Source of the DNA: Ananas comosus
Lineage: Eukaryota > Streptophyta > Magnoliopsida > Poales > Bromeliaceae
Assembly: GCF_001540865.1 (NCBI RefSeq)
Contig: NC_033637.1
Span: 398,463-462,462 of the forward strand
Length of the DNA: 64,000 nt
Direction: 5' to 3'
A model generated the notes under the pieces. The model saw nothing but the letters and a program-made list of their open reading frames with translations. It had not been told where the DNA came from and searched no databases. This document shows positions 34,187-45,962 of this stretch, piece by piece (positions within the stretch are counted from its first letter, which is position 1; every line of letters starts with the position of its first letter). The translations under genes and the position numbers were made by a program.

Positions 34187-35880
34187 TTAGGTGTTGGTAG
34201 CTCTAGTGTAGATCTGCTGGCTGGCATGGGCAGAAACCATCCTGATAGCGCCCCTTGCCATCAAGTCCTTTATTGCCCTCCTGGCAAGGGATCCGTTGAT
34301 CTGAAAACAGATAGAAGCATATATAAGCAATCTAGGTAGAAAAACAACCCGAACAATAGAACACAGAGCAATAATATTAGAAATTAAAAAAAGTTATTCA
34401 GTAAATCCAACAGAACTTCGACAACATAAGCACGCTATGGGAGACAACCAAAAATACGGCATTCAACTATAAAAGCAAAAGATATACTAACCATAGGCAA
34501 TAAATCCGGAAGTAAACACATTTCGTTCATTCAACATATGATTTTCAGGTGTACATTACAATATAATTGAGAGAATAAGAGTACCAGAAAGGAAAATGCG
34601 TTCAACATGACGGCAATATTGGTGATGATAGTAATTACAAAAAAGGAGAATCCACCACATTATAGAATAATATTTAAAAATCATCCACCAGATATTTGCT
34701 AAATTATTGGAGAGATAAGCTATTCAATAATACAATCTAGATAGCTAGACAGGGAACAATGTTTGCAGCTTGTTATGTTTAACTTGCATTGAAGTGAGCA
34801 CTATGATCTGACATTGTAAATTTCAAATTTACAAATAAGGGAATTAAGGAAAGATGAAAAATATCTCCTTCACTTCACCGATTTAGCTGTTGTTACCCAT
34901 GGTCTGAAAGTACCATCTTACTAGCTCGCTTTCCCAACACTTGCCAAATAAGGAAATCAAACCAAGAAATCAGCTCTATAAGATGCAAAGTTATCAGGCA
35001 AGCCCTAAGGTTATGCTGCTCATGAGTGTAGAACACTTAAAATTATATATATCTTCCTACACATGACATGAGACTACAGTGAAATTCCTAAAGTCTTTAG
35101 ATATATCAAAGGCATATGCGTCAGGCCACACAATTTGCCATAAAGAGTTTGACTCTTCGTCATTTGCTTCATAATTTCGAGCTATATATAATCTATTATA
35201 CTGCATCAAAAACCTACGAAAGAGATAACCACTAGATCTGCAACATAGAAAACAAATAATATAGTAACACAGAAAAGAGAAGCAATAAAAAAAAAACAAC
35301 AACAACATCACCGTACGTATAGCAAAAATAATTTCCAGACAACAACACATTGTAAGTATCAAACAAAGAGAATAGAAACAAGATCAAATAACACTAGCAG
35401 TACTTTAAATTGCAAAGCATTCAGATATCGAAATTTGCTCCGCCTAACAACAATCACGGTTGAGAAGGGATTTGAGTAAACAAACAAAATATCGAGCAGT
35501 AGTAGAGATGTGTTTTACCCTCAATCTCTCAGAGAGCACGGATGGAGTGATCTGCTTGAACTTGGGGACCTCGGAGAGCATCTTGTCGTAGTTCGCCTGA
35601 TCGAAGAGCACGGCGTTGTTCACCTTCTCCTTCTGCTTCCCCTTGCTCCACTTCTGCAATTCCGAAAACACCAGAAAAAATTGAGAAGCGGATCGTAATC
35701 GAACAACGACAAAACCCCCCCTCCTCCCAGAAAACCCTAACCCTAACTCATTACCTTCTTCTTTTGCTTCCCTCCGCCGGATTTCGCCGGCTTTGAGGAC
35801 GGAGGAGGAGCCTTTTCCTTCTTCGGCGCCTGAGCCACGAATCAAAGCTTATATATGTTAGAGACCAAGACATGGATTCG

Positions 35881-35916
<36 letters not shown>

Positions 35917-35924
35917 GTTACCAT
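34187..35924 (-). CDS. RPS25: 40S ribosomal protein eS25 (RPS25)
   Basis: Small-subunit ribosomal protein in the head region near the E site. Four coding exons on the minus strand: 35922-35924 holds only the start ATG, then 35755-35829 ([20 protein letters not shown] and on), 35519-35653 ([20 protein letters not shown] and on) and 34187-34300 ([20 protein letters not shown] and on). Every junction is in phase 0, total 108 residues, the exact family length. The Lys-rich N terminus and the winged-helix core are intact. An ATG-only first exon is common in plant ribosomal protein genes. A (GA)n tract sits in intron 1 just after the ATG exon. The last intron is about 1.2 kb and AT-rich. Confidence 0.97.
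35884..35913. repeat. (GA)n tract in RPS25 intron 1
   Basis: About 30 bp of GA directly beside the ATG-only exon. Confidence 0.85.
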
Positions 35925-36783
35925 CGCGAATGGGGCTTGTAGGGTTAGGGTGTTGGAGCTTGCGAAGCAGAGGAGAGCGGCGGCGGCGAAGGGAGACGAA
36001 GAGTTTGTTGTGATTTAAGGGGGGAGAAGCCGAAAAATCTGTTCTTCCCTCTAGGGTTTCAGCTTAGATTGGGTCGGGAAGTGGGCCTGTTTTGGGTCAG
36101 GGGACGGTATACGCCGTAATTGGGTCGACCTAAAGGTGAAACTGGACCCGGCCGAGCTATACACTGAACTTAATTTATTTGGTGTGGCCTTTCAAGGCCC
36201 AAAATCTAATCTATGTCTCCCTAGTTTAAAAAATTTCAACATAAATTCTGTATAATTGAATTTGAGTATTGGAGAGAATGAACCTCTTGCTGTTCTTATT
36301 CGGCCGAACATTTCTGTTCGAATTCTGACTTTTTACTTCTTGAGAAAGGAACTATTCCAAAAGTTGAACAGCAAATAAACTTTGAAGCGTGACCAAAGAA
36401 TTGCTTATTAGTTGAATATACCTGCAATACACTTGTTGATCCCAATCATAAGAGAAAAATTAAAATTTTTTTATTTGAAAATAAAAAAAAAAAATAAAGT
36501 CATTATTTTTTTTTCTCCTAATTTTGGAACCAAACAATGCCCAAGTGTTTTGCTCTGGTTGTTGCCACAATCAGCTACACTAATTTTGAAAAGTAACAAC
36601 ACAATCTGGGCCTAAGGCCCAAGACCCAAGGCCTATATATGGAAAGATAAAGCAAAATATTCTCTCCAATTATCGAGCGTCTTATACCATAGTCGGTAAG
36701 TCGACTAGTACAGGATTGACCGCTAATTGGAGTCCGGAGGACCGCTAACGGGAGAGAAAGTGGGAAAGGAGAAGAAAGAAGAA

Positions 36784-36815
<32 letters not shown>
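35925..36815. promoter_or_regulatory. Bidirectional region between RPS25 (-) and CPA (+)
   Basis: The two start codons are 891 bp apart, head to head. For RPS25: a telo-box AAACCCTA read on the minus strand (36052-36059) and a site II TGGGCC (36082-36087). For CPA: GGCCCA motifs around 36616-36622 and TATATAT near 36633-36640. Confidence 0.55.

Positions 36816-36816
<1 letters not shown>
36785..36816 (+). repeat. 32-base A run ending in the CPA start codon
   Basis: An unbroken A run in the 5' leader; the final A is the first base of the ATG. See the finding. Confidence 0.85.
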
Positions 36817-36818
<2 letters not shown>

Positions 36819-39800
36819 AAGAACGGCGGCGGTGGGCGGAAGGTGGTGGTTGCCGCCGTACAGTTCGCTTGCTCCGACTCCGAATCTGAGAACGTCGACC
36901 GCGCCGAACGGTTCCTCCATTACCCTCTTTTTCTTTTTTCTTTTTTTGTGTTGTTCTCTAATGAATGAATGAAACACATGGGGCGATTGTTTCTAAAGGT
37001 GATGTCGCTATTATACGGTCACTTTTAGTATTTATTTCTATTTCGTTCTTTGTTTTCCCGTTAGGAGTAGGTAGAAGCCCTGAAGAGGGACCGTGGATCA
37101 CCGGAATGGATGATATTCCTTAGCTCAATTTGGCCGAGGATAAGTCAGATAACATAACGAGAATTTTCCACGGATGCCAATCCTATGCGTTAATTTCACT
37201 TATTTTGCTAGTGAAAACTAAAAACCCAGTGTTTCAATCTGGGCATAAAATTTGCCCCCTGAACCGAACGAGCCCGAGGGCTTCAATTTTATAAGATCAT
37301 GTTCGTAGAGATCACGCTTCGAGTTTCAGTTGGAATTTTGCTCCGAGCCGAGTTGTTAGGGATGTGAGTATTTGGAGTTTTATCTTAGACTGGTAGAGGC
37401 TTTTCTGAATAATGGATTATCCCTTCTAAAGATGTGTTGACTAATAACCTTTACCGTATGTCTTGCTTTACATTCCAAATATTCCTTACTGCGCTGATGG
37501 GGATAATAGTATTTCTCTATGAAAATTTGAGCTTCACATTTACGGAACGGGAACTGCAAAGAACCTTTTGAGATCAACATAAGCCACTCTCTGCATTGTG
37601 TCCTGAGATGGAGTATTTTGTGTAGAAATTAGCTGGTTGCTACATTTTTTCTTTTTTCCCCCTCTATTAGAGATGCTGGGACAAAGGCATTTTGTGCATG
37701 CTGTGTACACCTTATCTACTTACGTGCTTAAATATTAATGTTGCACTTGATTTTCCCTTACAATTTAAATTAGACACTAAGGTGGTATCCGCCCTTTGCA
37801 GGTTAATTAGAGAAGCTCATCAGAAGGGTGCCAACATTGTTCTTATTCAGGTGTAATTCATATAACTTCTCTTTAGATCGGTTACGAGACTTCACAAGTT
37901 CTTTCTATCTTGTTTTTAAGCAATTATAGTCGGGACTTCACCTGAGAGTGTTTCTTTCTTTTCTTTTTAGATCTTCAGCTTTGAAAGGTGTTAGAAGATT
38001 ATGAGTTGCTTATGTTCATTTTGTTGCTGAGGCAATTGCATGATTCACAGCAACTAATACAATTAATTTGATTCCATAATTGCTTGATATTCGTACTTTG
38101 TCCCTGTTCAATGATTTCATCTTGCATGTACTCTTTATTGCTTCATGTAAGATAATTGCCTGAAGAGTTGAAACTGTCAAAAATGGAATAATTCAGTTTT
38201 CCCCAAAATATGTTTTGCATTTCTGTTCTTTTGTTTGACCTTTTTCAATATGAAAACACGCAGTCATCAACCTGAATGTTTGTTGTAATATGATGTCTTT
38301 GACTTAGCTAGATCCTTGTTCCCTTTCTTGCTGTTATCCCCACGGAAAACCAAATCAACTCTGGTGCAATTATCTTCGTGTTTTTTGTGGGTCTTAATGG
38401 AGGTTGTCTTTTAATGTTGAATCTCACTTGGGATATAGTTTTCTCACACAATGGGTTGGTTATTTATTCTTTTGCATTCTGTTGCATGGCATTCATTTTG
38501 TTATGATGAAGTTTCATATAGCAAGTTGTGGCTAGCTGTTTATAGGACCCATCTTGACATGATTGATGATGAATGAAAGTTCATATCACTCTAATATATC
38601 TCAGACACAAAATGGAACATGAGAAAGGAAAATTGAAATAAGCTACATTAGTAACAGATGCACATTTGTTTTGTTGTTTCTTTTTTTTGTAAACCTAATG
38701 TCAAATACGCCAGGAACTGTTTGAGGGCTATTATTTCTGTCAAGCTCAAAGGGAGGATTTCTTTAAACGTGCTAAGCCTTACAAAGGGAATCCTACAATT
38801 TTAAGGTAGGCCTGAGCAACTCTTGCATCTTAATTGAGTGTACAAATCTTGTGTAATATTGACTTGGAAACTTCGAGGGTATTGACTCTAGAAAATCTTG
38901 TATTGGATCTTGCGTTCAAAGGATGCAGACACTTGCAAAGGAGTTGGGTGTTGTGATTCCTGTGAGTTTCTTCGAGGAAGCAAATAATGCTCATTACAAT
39001 TCTGTAGCTATCATTGATGCCGACGGAACGGATCTTGGATTATACAGAAAATCACATATTCCAGATGGACCAGGCATGTATCTTTTCATATCGTTGTTTG
39101 ACTTTTGCTGTTCTGCTTTCTTTTTGTTTTCATGTTAATTTATGATTTTTCTTATACAGGATATCAAGAGAAATTCTATTTCAATCCAGGTGACACTGGT
39201 TTCAAGGTGAAATTTGTTTCATTCGGATTTCTTTATTCATAGATTGTAGTTTGAGGTTCTAAACATATTTGGTTTTTTATTTCCCTTCTGATACTAACAA
39301 TGCCCTCATGCTGCCACTCGAAGCAGGTTTTTGCTACCAAGTTTGCGAAAATTGGAGTTGGTAAGTCGTTCCTCATCGTTTAGTTCGTCATCAACATAAT
39401 ATGCTATATTAGTTGTTGAAAAGGGAATGCGGAGTGTGGCATACTTAAACTGCTCTATTAATTATGAACGCTGCAAAACATTAAAAATTATTGGCTTTGT
39501 TACAAACAGATGGTTATTAATCTAGTCAATTTGGCTTATTTCTGCTGTAGCAATTTGCTGGGATCAATGGTTTCCAGAAGCTGCTCGCTCGATGGTTCTT
39601 CAAGGTGCAGAAGTATTGTTATATCCTACAGCGATCGGATCTGAACCACAGGATGTAACACTCGACTCTCGTGAGCATTGGAAGCGCGTGATGCAAGGCC
39701 ATGCTGGGGCTAATCTGGTAATAATCCACTTACTCTCCTGATCATTTAATCATTATGCAAATGGCTCAACTCAAATGGTTTGAGCAATCTTATTTCGTCG

Positions 39801-40276
39801 ATGGTTGTAGGTTCTCCCCCATTAATTGGATTAGTGTGATTGGGATAATGCAGGTTCCAATTGTGGCTTCTAATAGGATTGGAACAGAGACGATCAAGAC
39901 AGAGCATGGTGATAGTGTGATAGCTTTCTATGGGAACTCATTCATAGCAGGTATTTATTGTCATCTAATACGGTCTTGTTACGGTATATTGTGAAATCAT
40001 CTTACTTTCAATTTGGCATGGCATTTGAAAAAGCTCTCTTCTTTGAATAGCACAAGTTTTGCAGTATAAAGCCTGACAATCATGTGAAAAACAGGGCCAG
40101 CAGGAGAAATAGTGGTTCTTGCAAATGACAAAGATGAAGACATTGTAGTAGCTGAGTTCGACCTGGACAAAATCAAGTATCAGAGGCACAGTTGGGGCGT
40201 ATTTAGGGATCGGCGACCGGATTTATACAAAGTCCTTTTGACTTCGGATGGCCAAAAGCCTTCTTCCGGTCCTTGA
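36816..40276 (+). CDS. CPA: N-carbamoylputrescine amidase
   Basis: Hydrolyses N-carbamoylputrescine to putrescine, CO2 and ammonia, the last step of the arginine decarboxylase route to polyamines; cytosolic nitrilase-superfamily enzyme. Nine exons: 36816-36910, 37802-37850, 38714-38805, 38922-39073, 39160-39206, 39327-39360, 39551-39717, 39854-39950, 40095-40276. All join in frame to 304 residues, the normal length. The catalytic triad is present: E49 (IQELFEGYYF), K122 (LYRKSHIPDGP) and C159 (AICWDQWFPEAA). EHWKRVMQGHAGANLVP and the C-terminal RHSWGVFRDRRPDLY are family signatures. Intron 4 begins GCATGT after CCAG, a GC-AG intron; no GT nearby keeps the conserved PGYQEKFYF in frame. The start lies straight after a 32-A run. 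Confidence 0.96.
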
Positions 40277-41505
40277 TGGGTCTGATATATAGTGAGTGTG
40301 CAACTTATGTCAAAGATCAATCTTAAACTGTCAAAAATAAGATCCACCTCTGCTGAACGCATGGGGAGAAAAATATCTCCTCCCTACTCGTGTGACACCA
40401 CTGGATTCATCCAGCTATGGTGTTGCATCTTTTGTGACAGAGTGTGTTCCTAGTGACCCATCGAAAGGGCACAGGTAAATTGCACAATTATACTGATTTG
40501 AGTGAACAAAATCTTGTGAAGCATCCGCTGAAATGTCATCTTCGGGGGGGAAAAAATCAAAGGTTGAAGATTTGGGTAATCTTTGAAAAATCGTGTTCCC
40601 ACTACATTTACTGATGCTCACATGTGCCTTTTCTTACTTTTTTCTGGTATGGTTCTTTATGGGTAAAGGCTCGCGATTCTTGTGAATCTTGCTTGTTGGG
40701 TTTCAGCCGAGTGTCTGCCACAATGGGTGGTCGAGGACCAAGCAGGTAGGGAGCTTCAAAGGTGATTAGATATATTGCTATGTAGAGGGTTCTTTGATGG
40801 GGGTTGTTTATGAGTCCATGCCTTTGATGGGCTTACTTTACCTGCCGTGGAATCTGAATCATGTGATGTGGTTGTCATTGTTTGCTGGTCATTGTTCTTT
40901 CATCAAAGATAAATTTGTTTTACTTAAATGCCACGCCCATATTTGCTTTATTAAAACTTGTTAAGTGCATCTCTTTTCAATCTGCGAGACGACGAGATGA
41001 AGTACGGGCATGCATTTTGTATTGTACATCTAGAAAGTGCAATGGCCAACTTTCAGTTCGTAAATAAAGGCTAAATTGCACTGTTAGTTCTCAAATAATG
41101 AGGCGCATGATATTGTGATTGGTGACCTTTAATTTATTATATTATAATTTTAGACTTTTTAGATTGTTATAGGGCAATAATAATGTATTACTAATACGAC
41201 AAGGATTATTATGCTCTTACGAGTATAATTTTTTTATACTTATAAATTTTCGGCTGTTAAATAAAAGGTTGTGCGGTTAGAATGTAAGTGGTGCTCGATT
41301 ATAATGATAGTGATTTTCTAGAATTAGGTGAGTGATTAATTGAATAGTAGCCACCATCCTTCTATTTATAGTGAATTTCCGTACCACATAAAGCATATCT
41401 GTATTCTGTCGTTGTCTTGAAATTAGGGAGGCTGCTTTTATTTCTTTTTGTCATTCTTTTATCCTCTACTAAGTTACAGTTTTTTTAACCTTAAAAAGTA
41501 GGCAA
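40277..41505. other. CPA 3' flank, no gene seen
   Basis: Probable 3' UTR followed by AT-rich DNA. No further ORF has family resemblance. Confidence 0.5.
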
Positions 41506-42199
41506 TCTATAAACCCATATGAAGCCACAATAGGCATATTATCCTTTATTTTTATAATCTAACTTTAAATCAAACCACAACTCTTCACCTTCCCATTTCT
41601 CTAATTAATGCAAGATGCAACATTTAATTATATGTAATTTTAAACCCAACTTTAAATTAAACCACATTTTCCTCTTCTCAATGCCGAAATCTTCACCTCC
41701 CCACTATTCTAATTACATGTAAGGTGCAATATTTAATTACATGCACCATATTAATATTCTATCAATGAGTGGGCTTTATAACTTTAATCCACTCCCCTCC
41801 TCCATTAATCTCCTATCCCCTCTCTTTTGTAACTCTTTTGTATGCACCATAAAAAAAAACATCATCGTCTAATCTCCCACTCCACACTCATCTCTCTCTT
41901 TCTCTCTTTGTGTTAACGAAGATGATGAGAAAGAAGAAGAAGAAGAAGAGCCTCTGAAAAATATTGTCTCCTTCGAGAAGTATCGTCCCGCGAAACCGAG
42001 CTGCGGCCCATATAAGTGCCCACTGAACCGATCCGCGCCGGTGACCCTGCTCACCATGTGAATTTAGTTATGCAAATTGGTTGCGCTTAATATTGTATAA
42101 CTTTCTATATATTAATAAACTGTAAATATAAATTTTATTAAAATTTTTAAATTTTATTTTTATTAACTACCCGCTGCATCGCGCGGGTCTTTACACCAG
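41506..42199 (+). mobile_element. Non-autonomous Helitron
   Basis: The left end starts TCTATAAACCCATATGAAGC after a host A; the right end has a 6-bp perfect hairpin (ACCCGC at 42169-42174, GCGGGT at 42183-42188) followed 11 bases later by CCAG and a host T. Helitrons insert between A and T, start TC and end CTRR after a hairpin; here CTAG has become CCAG. About 694 bp, without Rep/helicase. Inside are imperfect direct repeats of about 90 bp (from about 41558 and 41648, each with AAATTAAACCACA-like text) and a (GAA)n patch at 41933-41949. Confidence 0.72.
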
Positions 42200-42770
42200 T
42201 TGAGATTAAATTTAAGTGACGAGAAGAAGGTATATAGATTGGCAGTGCACATCTGTACAAATTGCAGGATACGGGCAATCTATTTTTCTTCGGGAGCAGA
42301 ATAGTTCGATCTAATGAAGGACCACGGCTCTCCACGGCTTTCTGACTACTCTTAACTGTAGAAATCAGCATAGTTGGGCCAGACTCTGCATTTCCTTGAA
42401 AATAACTGAACAAGAACTTTGAAATTTTCATTTAGCAGGCACTTTTCTCAGTCTGGTATTTCGAATTCAAACCACCACACTAGTTGTAAGTTGTAACTCA
42501 AGAGCTAACTTTTCACCGATTTGAGTTGGAAGGGCAGGCGCCGACTACACACATAGATTACCAGTCGAATGTTTCAAATTCTGTTGTTTTTTTTTTTTTT
42601 TTTTCACCCACCACTCATTTTTAACAGATCATATTTATTTTACACTGATAATAACACTTTCCCCCCTGGAAAAGCTCTTGTGCGCATTGCCAAGCTAGTT
42701 TTACCGATTTTTGCTTACGCAAAATCTCATCCGTCCAAGTATCCAATCCAATTAAATCCATCACTGTATC
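42200..42770. other. 3' flank of the FAF-like gene
   Basis: No gene seen. A T run lies at 42585-42604. The part near 42771 should be the 3' UTR of the FAF-like gene. Confidence 0.5.
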
Positions 42771-43526
42771 TCACCCGGCCGTTGCATCTCCTCCTCCGTC
42801 GTCGTCGTCGTCGTCCTCATATTCTTCTTCTTCTTCGTCGTCTCCTTCCTCAATATCCTCATCGGGGTGTACGAATTGGAGCTTGAGCCTCCCGTCCTCT
42901 CGGGAGACGTGCAGGAACTCCTGGCTCGGGATCCGGATCTCCCGCAGCACGAACCTCCCCTCCTCCCTGTACGGCCTAAAGCACACCCACGGTTTCCCGC
43001 TCCTCCCGATCGACGAGATCGGGGGCGGGAAACCCCCTCGGTTCCGAGCCCTAACGTCCGAGTAACAGCACGGGTAACCACCCCCGTCGCCGTTAGAGAC
43101 AGCGGCCTTCCGTTCGGACTCCGCCTTCTCCCCCGTCCCCTCGTCGTCGCAGCCGCTCTTCATCGGGTCGTCGACGTCGTCCGAGCTCTCGGATCCGAGC
43201 CCCTCCGTGCACAGCTGCCACCCGTACGAGCTCTTGGAGAAGCCGTTGGCGTTGGCGTTGGGGGTCGGGGGTGGCGGCGTCTTATCGGGTTTGGGCGGCG
43301 GCGGGATCCGATCGGAGAATGCGGGGGAGGAGGGAGAGGGCGAGGGAGAGGGAGGTGGGTTTTCCTGGAAGTGGAGTTCGCCGAAGAGCTCGGTGAAGGA
43401 GGCAGGGTCCACCGCCGCGGGCTTCTTGGGCTTGATCTGGTTCCACGACGACAGCGACTCCATCAGCGTCGGATTCTCCAGCAGCGGCTTCTCGAACAGC
43501 GATCTCAAGCTCCCACAGGTAGCCAT
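42771..43526 (-). CDS. FANTASTIC FOUR (FAF)-like protein
   Basis: 251 residues, single exon, GC-rich. The FAF domain spans about 165-219: GFPPPISSIGRSGKPWVCF followed by RFVLREIRIPSQEFLHVSRE and DGRLKLQFV. An upstream block WQLCTEGLGSESSDDVDD (103-120) is also conserved. The Pro-rich stretch (57-90) and the acidic tail (about 222-245, mostly E and D) look disordered. Arabidopsis FAF proteins limit shoot meristem size and interact genetically with WUSCHEL; the FAF-like branch is less studied, and which branch this belongs to cannot be settled from one sequence. MATCGSL is the usual start. A TTATATAA element lies about 280 bp upstream. Confidence 0.93.
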   Translation of the reverse strand: MATCGSLRSLFEKPLLENPTLMESLSSWNQIKPKKPAAVDPASFTELFGELHFQENPPPSPSPSPSSPAFSDRIPPPPKPDKTPPPPTPNANANGFSKSSYGWQLCTEGLGSESSDDVDDPMKSGCDDEGTGEKAESERKAAVSNGDGGGYPCCYSDVRARNRGGFPPPISSIGRSGKPWVCFRPYREEGRFVLREIRIPSQEFLHVSREDGRLKLQFVHPDEDIEEGDDEEEEEYEDDDDDDGGGDATAG

Positions 43527-43804
43527 TTTCTTATCCCCCCGCGCACCCCCCTCTCTGTTTTCTTTCCTTTTCCAATTATTTATTTCTTAAATTAAAAAAA
43601 TAATAATAAACGAGTAGCGAGGTGGAGAGTATATACGGGGGGGTGGGGGAGTTGATAATAAATGAGTAGTAGCAGCAGTGAGGAGAGGAGAGGTGGGGAG
43701 GGGAAGGGAAAAGAGGGAGGGAGGAAGGGAGGGACTAGGAGGGAGGAGCGAGGCGACAAGTGGAGATAGAGAGGGGTTGAGACTCCTCTGCATGGCTTGG
43801 CCGC

Positions 43805-43812
43805 TTATATAA
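43805..43812 (-). promoter_or_regulatory. Likely TATA box of the FAF-like gene
   Basis: TTATATAA in a GC-richer context, about 280 bp upstream of the ATG, leaving room for the GA/GGGA-rich 5' leader seen between. Confidence 0.55.
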
Positions 43813-43849
43813 CTGCCTCTGCTCAAGAGCAGGTGGTGTCTAGGCTTGG

Positions 43850-43950
43850 GCTTCTCCACATGTAGCTATCTAGAAAAACTATACCACTATTATTAATAGC
43901 AGATGCATAGTATCTTATTATTTATCTAAAATTTATTATTTAGTAATAAT

Positions 43951-43988
<38 letters not shown>

Positions 43989-45962
43989 AAGGGCGGCCAA
44001 AATTTAATACCAGATATTATTTATTTACTATTAATAGTATTATTATACCTTAGCTCCAGATTTAGATTATTTATTAGAGTAACTTTTCGAATAAATTTTT
44101 ATTTTAGAAAATAAAATATTTTACAGTATGTTTGAGTAATTAAAAAACAATTAGATCCTATATGGATATAAATATAAATTTATAATGATAGAAAGATTTA
44201 TGATTATTATTATTATTGTATTGAATAGTTTGTAACGCAATCAAGTTGCATATTAAAAACATCTTCTGCAGAAAAATATAAAGGACAAAAAAAAAGAGTC
44301 GAACTAGAATACTTTGAAAAGCACTAAAGAGGTGGTGCTTTTGAGTTTTTAGCTTTAGATGAAGAAATGTAGGATTGGGATGATGGGGTAGATGGAATAG
44401 TGTTTGATTCAAAGACTATTAATAATCAAGTAGTAGATCCAATGACTAAAAATTTAGAAGCATCGAGAAGGTGGTGCTTCTAAAAGTATTCTAGCTCAAT
44501 TTCAAAAAAAAATACAAATAATAATAAAAAATGAGTTTTTGAGCTCCCAATGTAAAATCTTTAAGTTTAGATACTTTTTACTTTTGATGTAGCAAAAAAA
44601 AGCTGCTCCAGAGTCGTAGAAAAAAGGAAATTAAAAATATTGCTTCAAACAACTTAACTCAATTAGTTGTTTTAAAAAAGCTTTAGATTAGGCAACTTCT
44701 AGGAGCCAGAGTAACACTGCTCGAATAGTTGTGTATTGTGATTCTGAGGATCAGAAAGACGAGTTTGGTATCAGATATCCGTGCGTTAGGCCACAAACAT
44801 CTAAAGTGGGTTCAACAAAATCTTTATTAGCGTCTCTTCCAACATCATTGGAACATATATGTTAGTAAGTAGCATCATACGTACGGTCCCCACATTTAGT
44901 CCTAGCTTAACGAAGTGCTTTTAGTCACTTCAATTCTCCGAAGCATAAGCTAAAATCGAGTTGTCATTTGGCATGACTCGCTGATCTGGATGTGGTCCAA
45001 ATATTTTTCTCCCAATTTACGGGCGAAGATGATAAGATTCTGGGCTAACAACGACGCAGTCGCGAATCGGAGCCACCCATATTTGTGTTAGCCGAAGAGC
45101 CGACGTGTCTGAGCCCGGGCTCTTTGCATGGGCCGATAACAGCCCCTCCTTGTCTCTGTGCCACCACTCGATGTTCGTTCCTGTATCTTTCATGCGAATA
45201 ACAGTGGTGATAATTCATCAATCATGTAGAAAAAAATGAGAAGTAAGGAAAGAAAGGGGAATGTGTAGATGAATAGGAATATACGAACCCACAAGGAATA
45301 AGGATGCTGTTCCTGTCAAAGAATACAATAGATTTCCATGATAGGCCCAAGATGCAGAAGGCGTAGACAAACCCAGCACTTTCAAAGTAACCATCCATTT
45401 ATGGAATTATCTTAGGGCAACTGTTACAGGTAAGATGGACGGATAGAACTCATGTTTGCTTGCTTATATTTTCTGTAATTGGTTGCGGAGGGGCATTAGA
45501 GTAAGTCCATTTAAGTGCCCATCATAGTAGCCTGAGATTCGACAGACGAAAGAATCTGAAACTTTTCGTGTAGTGAGAAGCTAAAATTGTGTTTCGAGAG
45601 TTCCACCAACAAAAGATCTAGTGTAATATTGTGATTAAAAGACGGTTGGTTGGTGGTTATTTTCAACAGTTCAACTCAAATGACACACTTTTATGGGAGC
45701 CAAACAAGCAAGCCTCTCAGGAAGCCACAAATTCCAGTTTAAAAACACACGAGAAATAATTTTACAAGAGAAACAAGCACATTCTTTAGTCACTCAAATA
45801 CAAGTGCATGAGAAACCACAAAGATAGCAGCAGTTAGTGTACTGTGAAATTGTGTTTAATCAACAAAACCATTCTTCAACCACAAACAGAATCATCAAAA
45901 GCCAAAACAAAATAACTCAGCCCATCCTATTTAGAAAGTTACATGTCAGTTGGGTAAATGTT
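43850..45962. other. Intergenic, with an (ATT)n microsatellite
   Basis: (ATT)n at about 43949-43986 and another TAT-rich stretch near 44204-44216. No gene seen. The right end is the 3' UTR of the ROP GAP gene. Confidence 0.5.

Noticed and set aside
42867..43595. 242-residue plus-strand ORF
   Set aside because: Antisense of the FAF-like gene, which has clear conserved motifs on the other strand.
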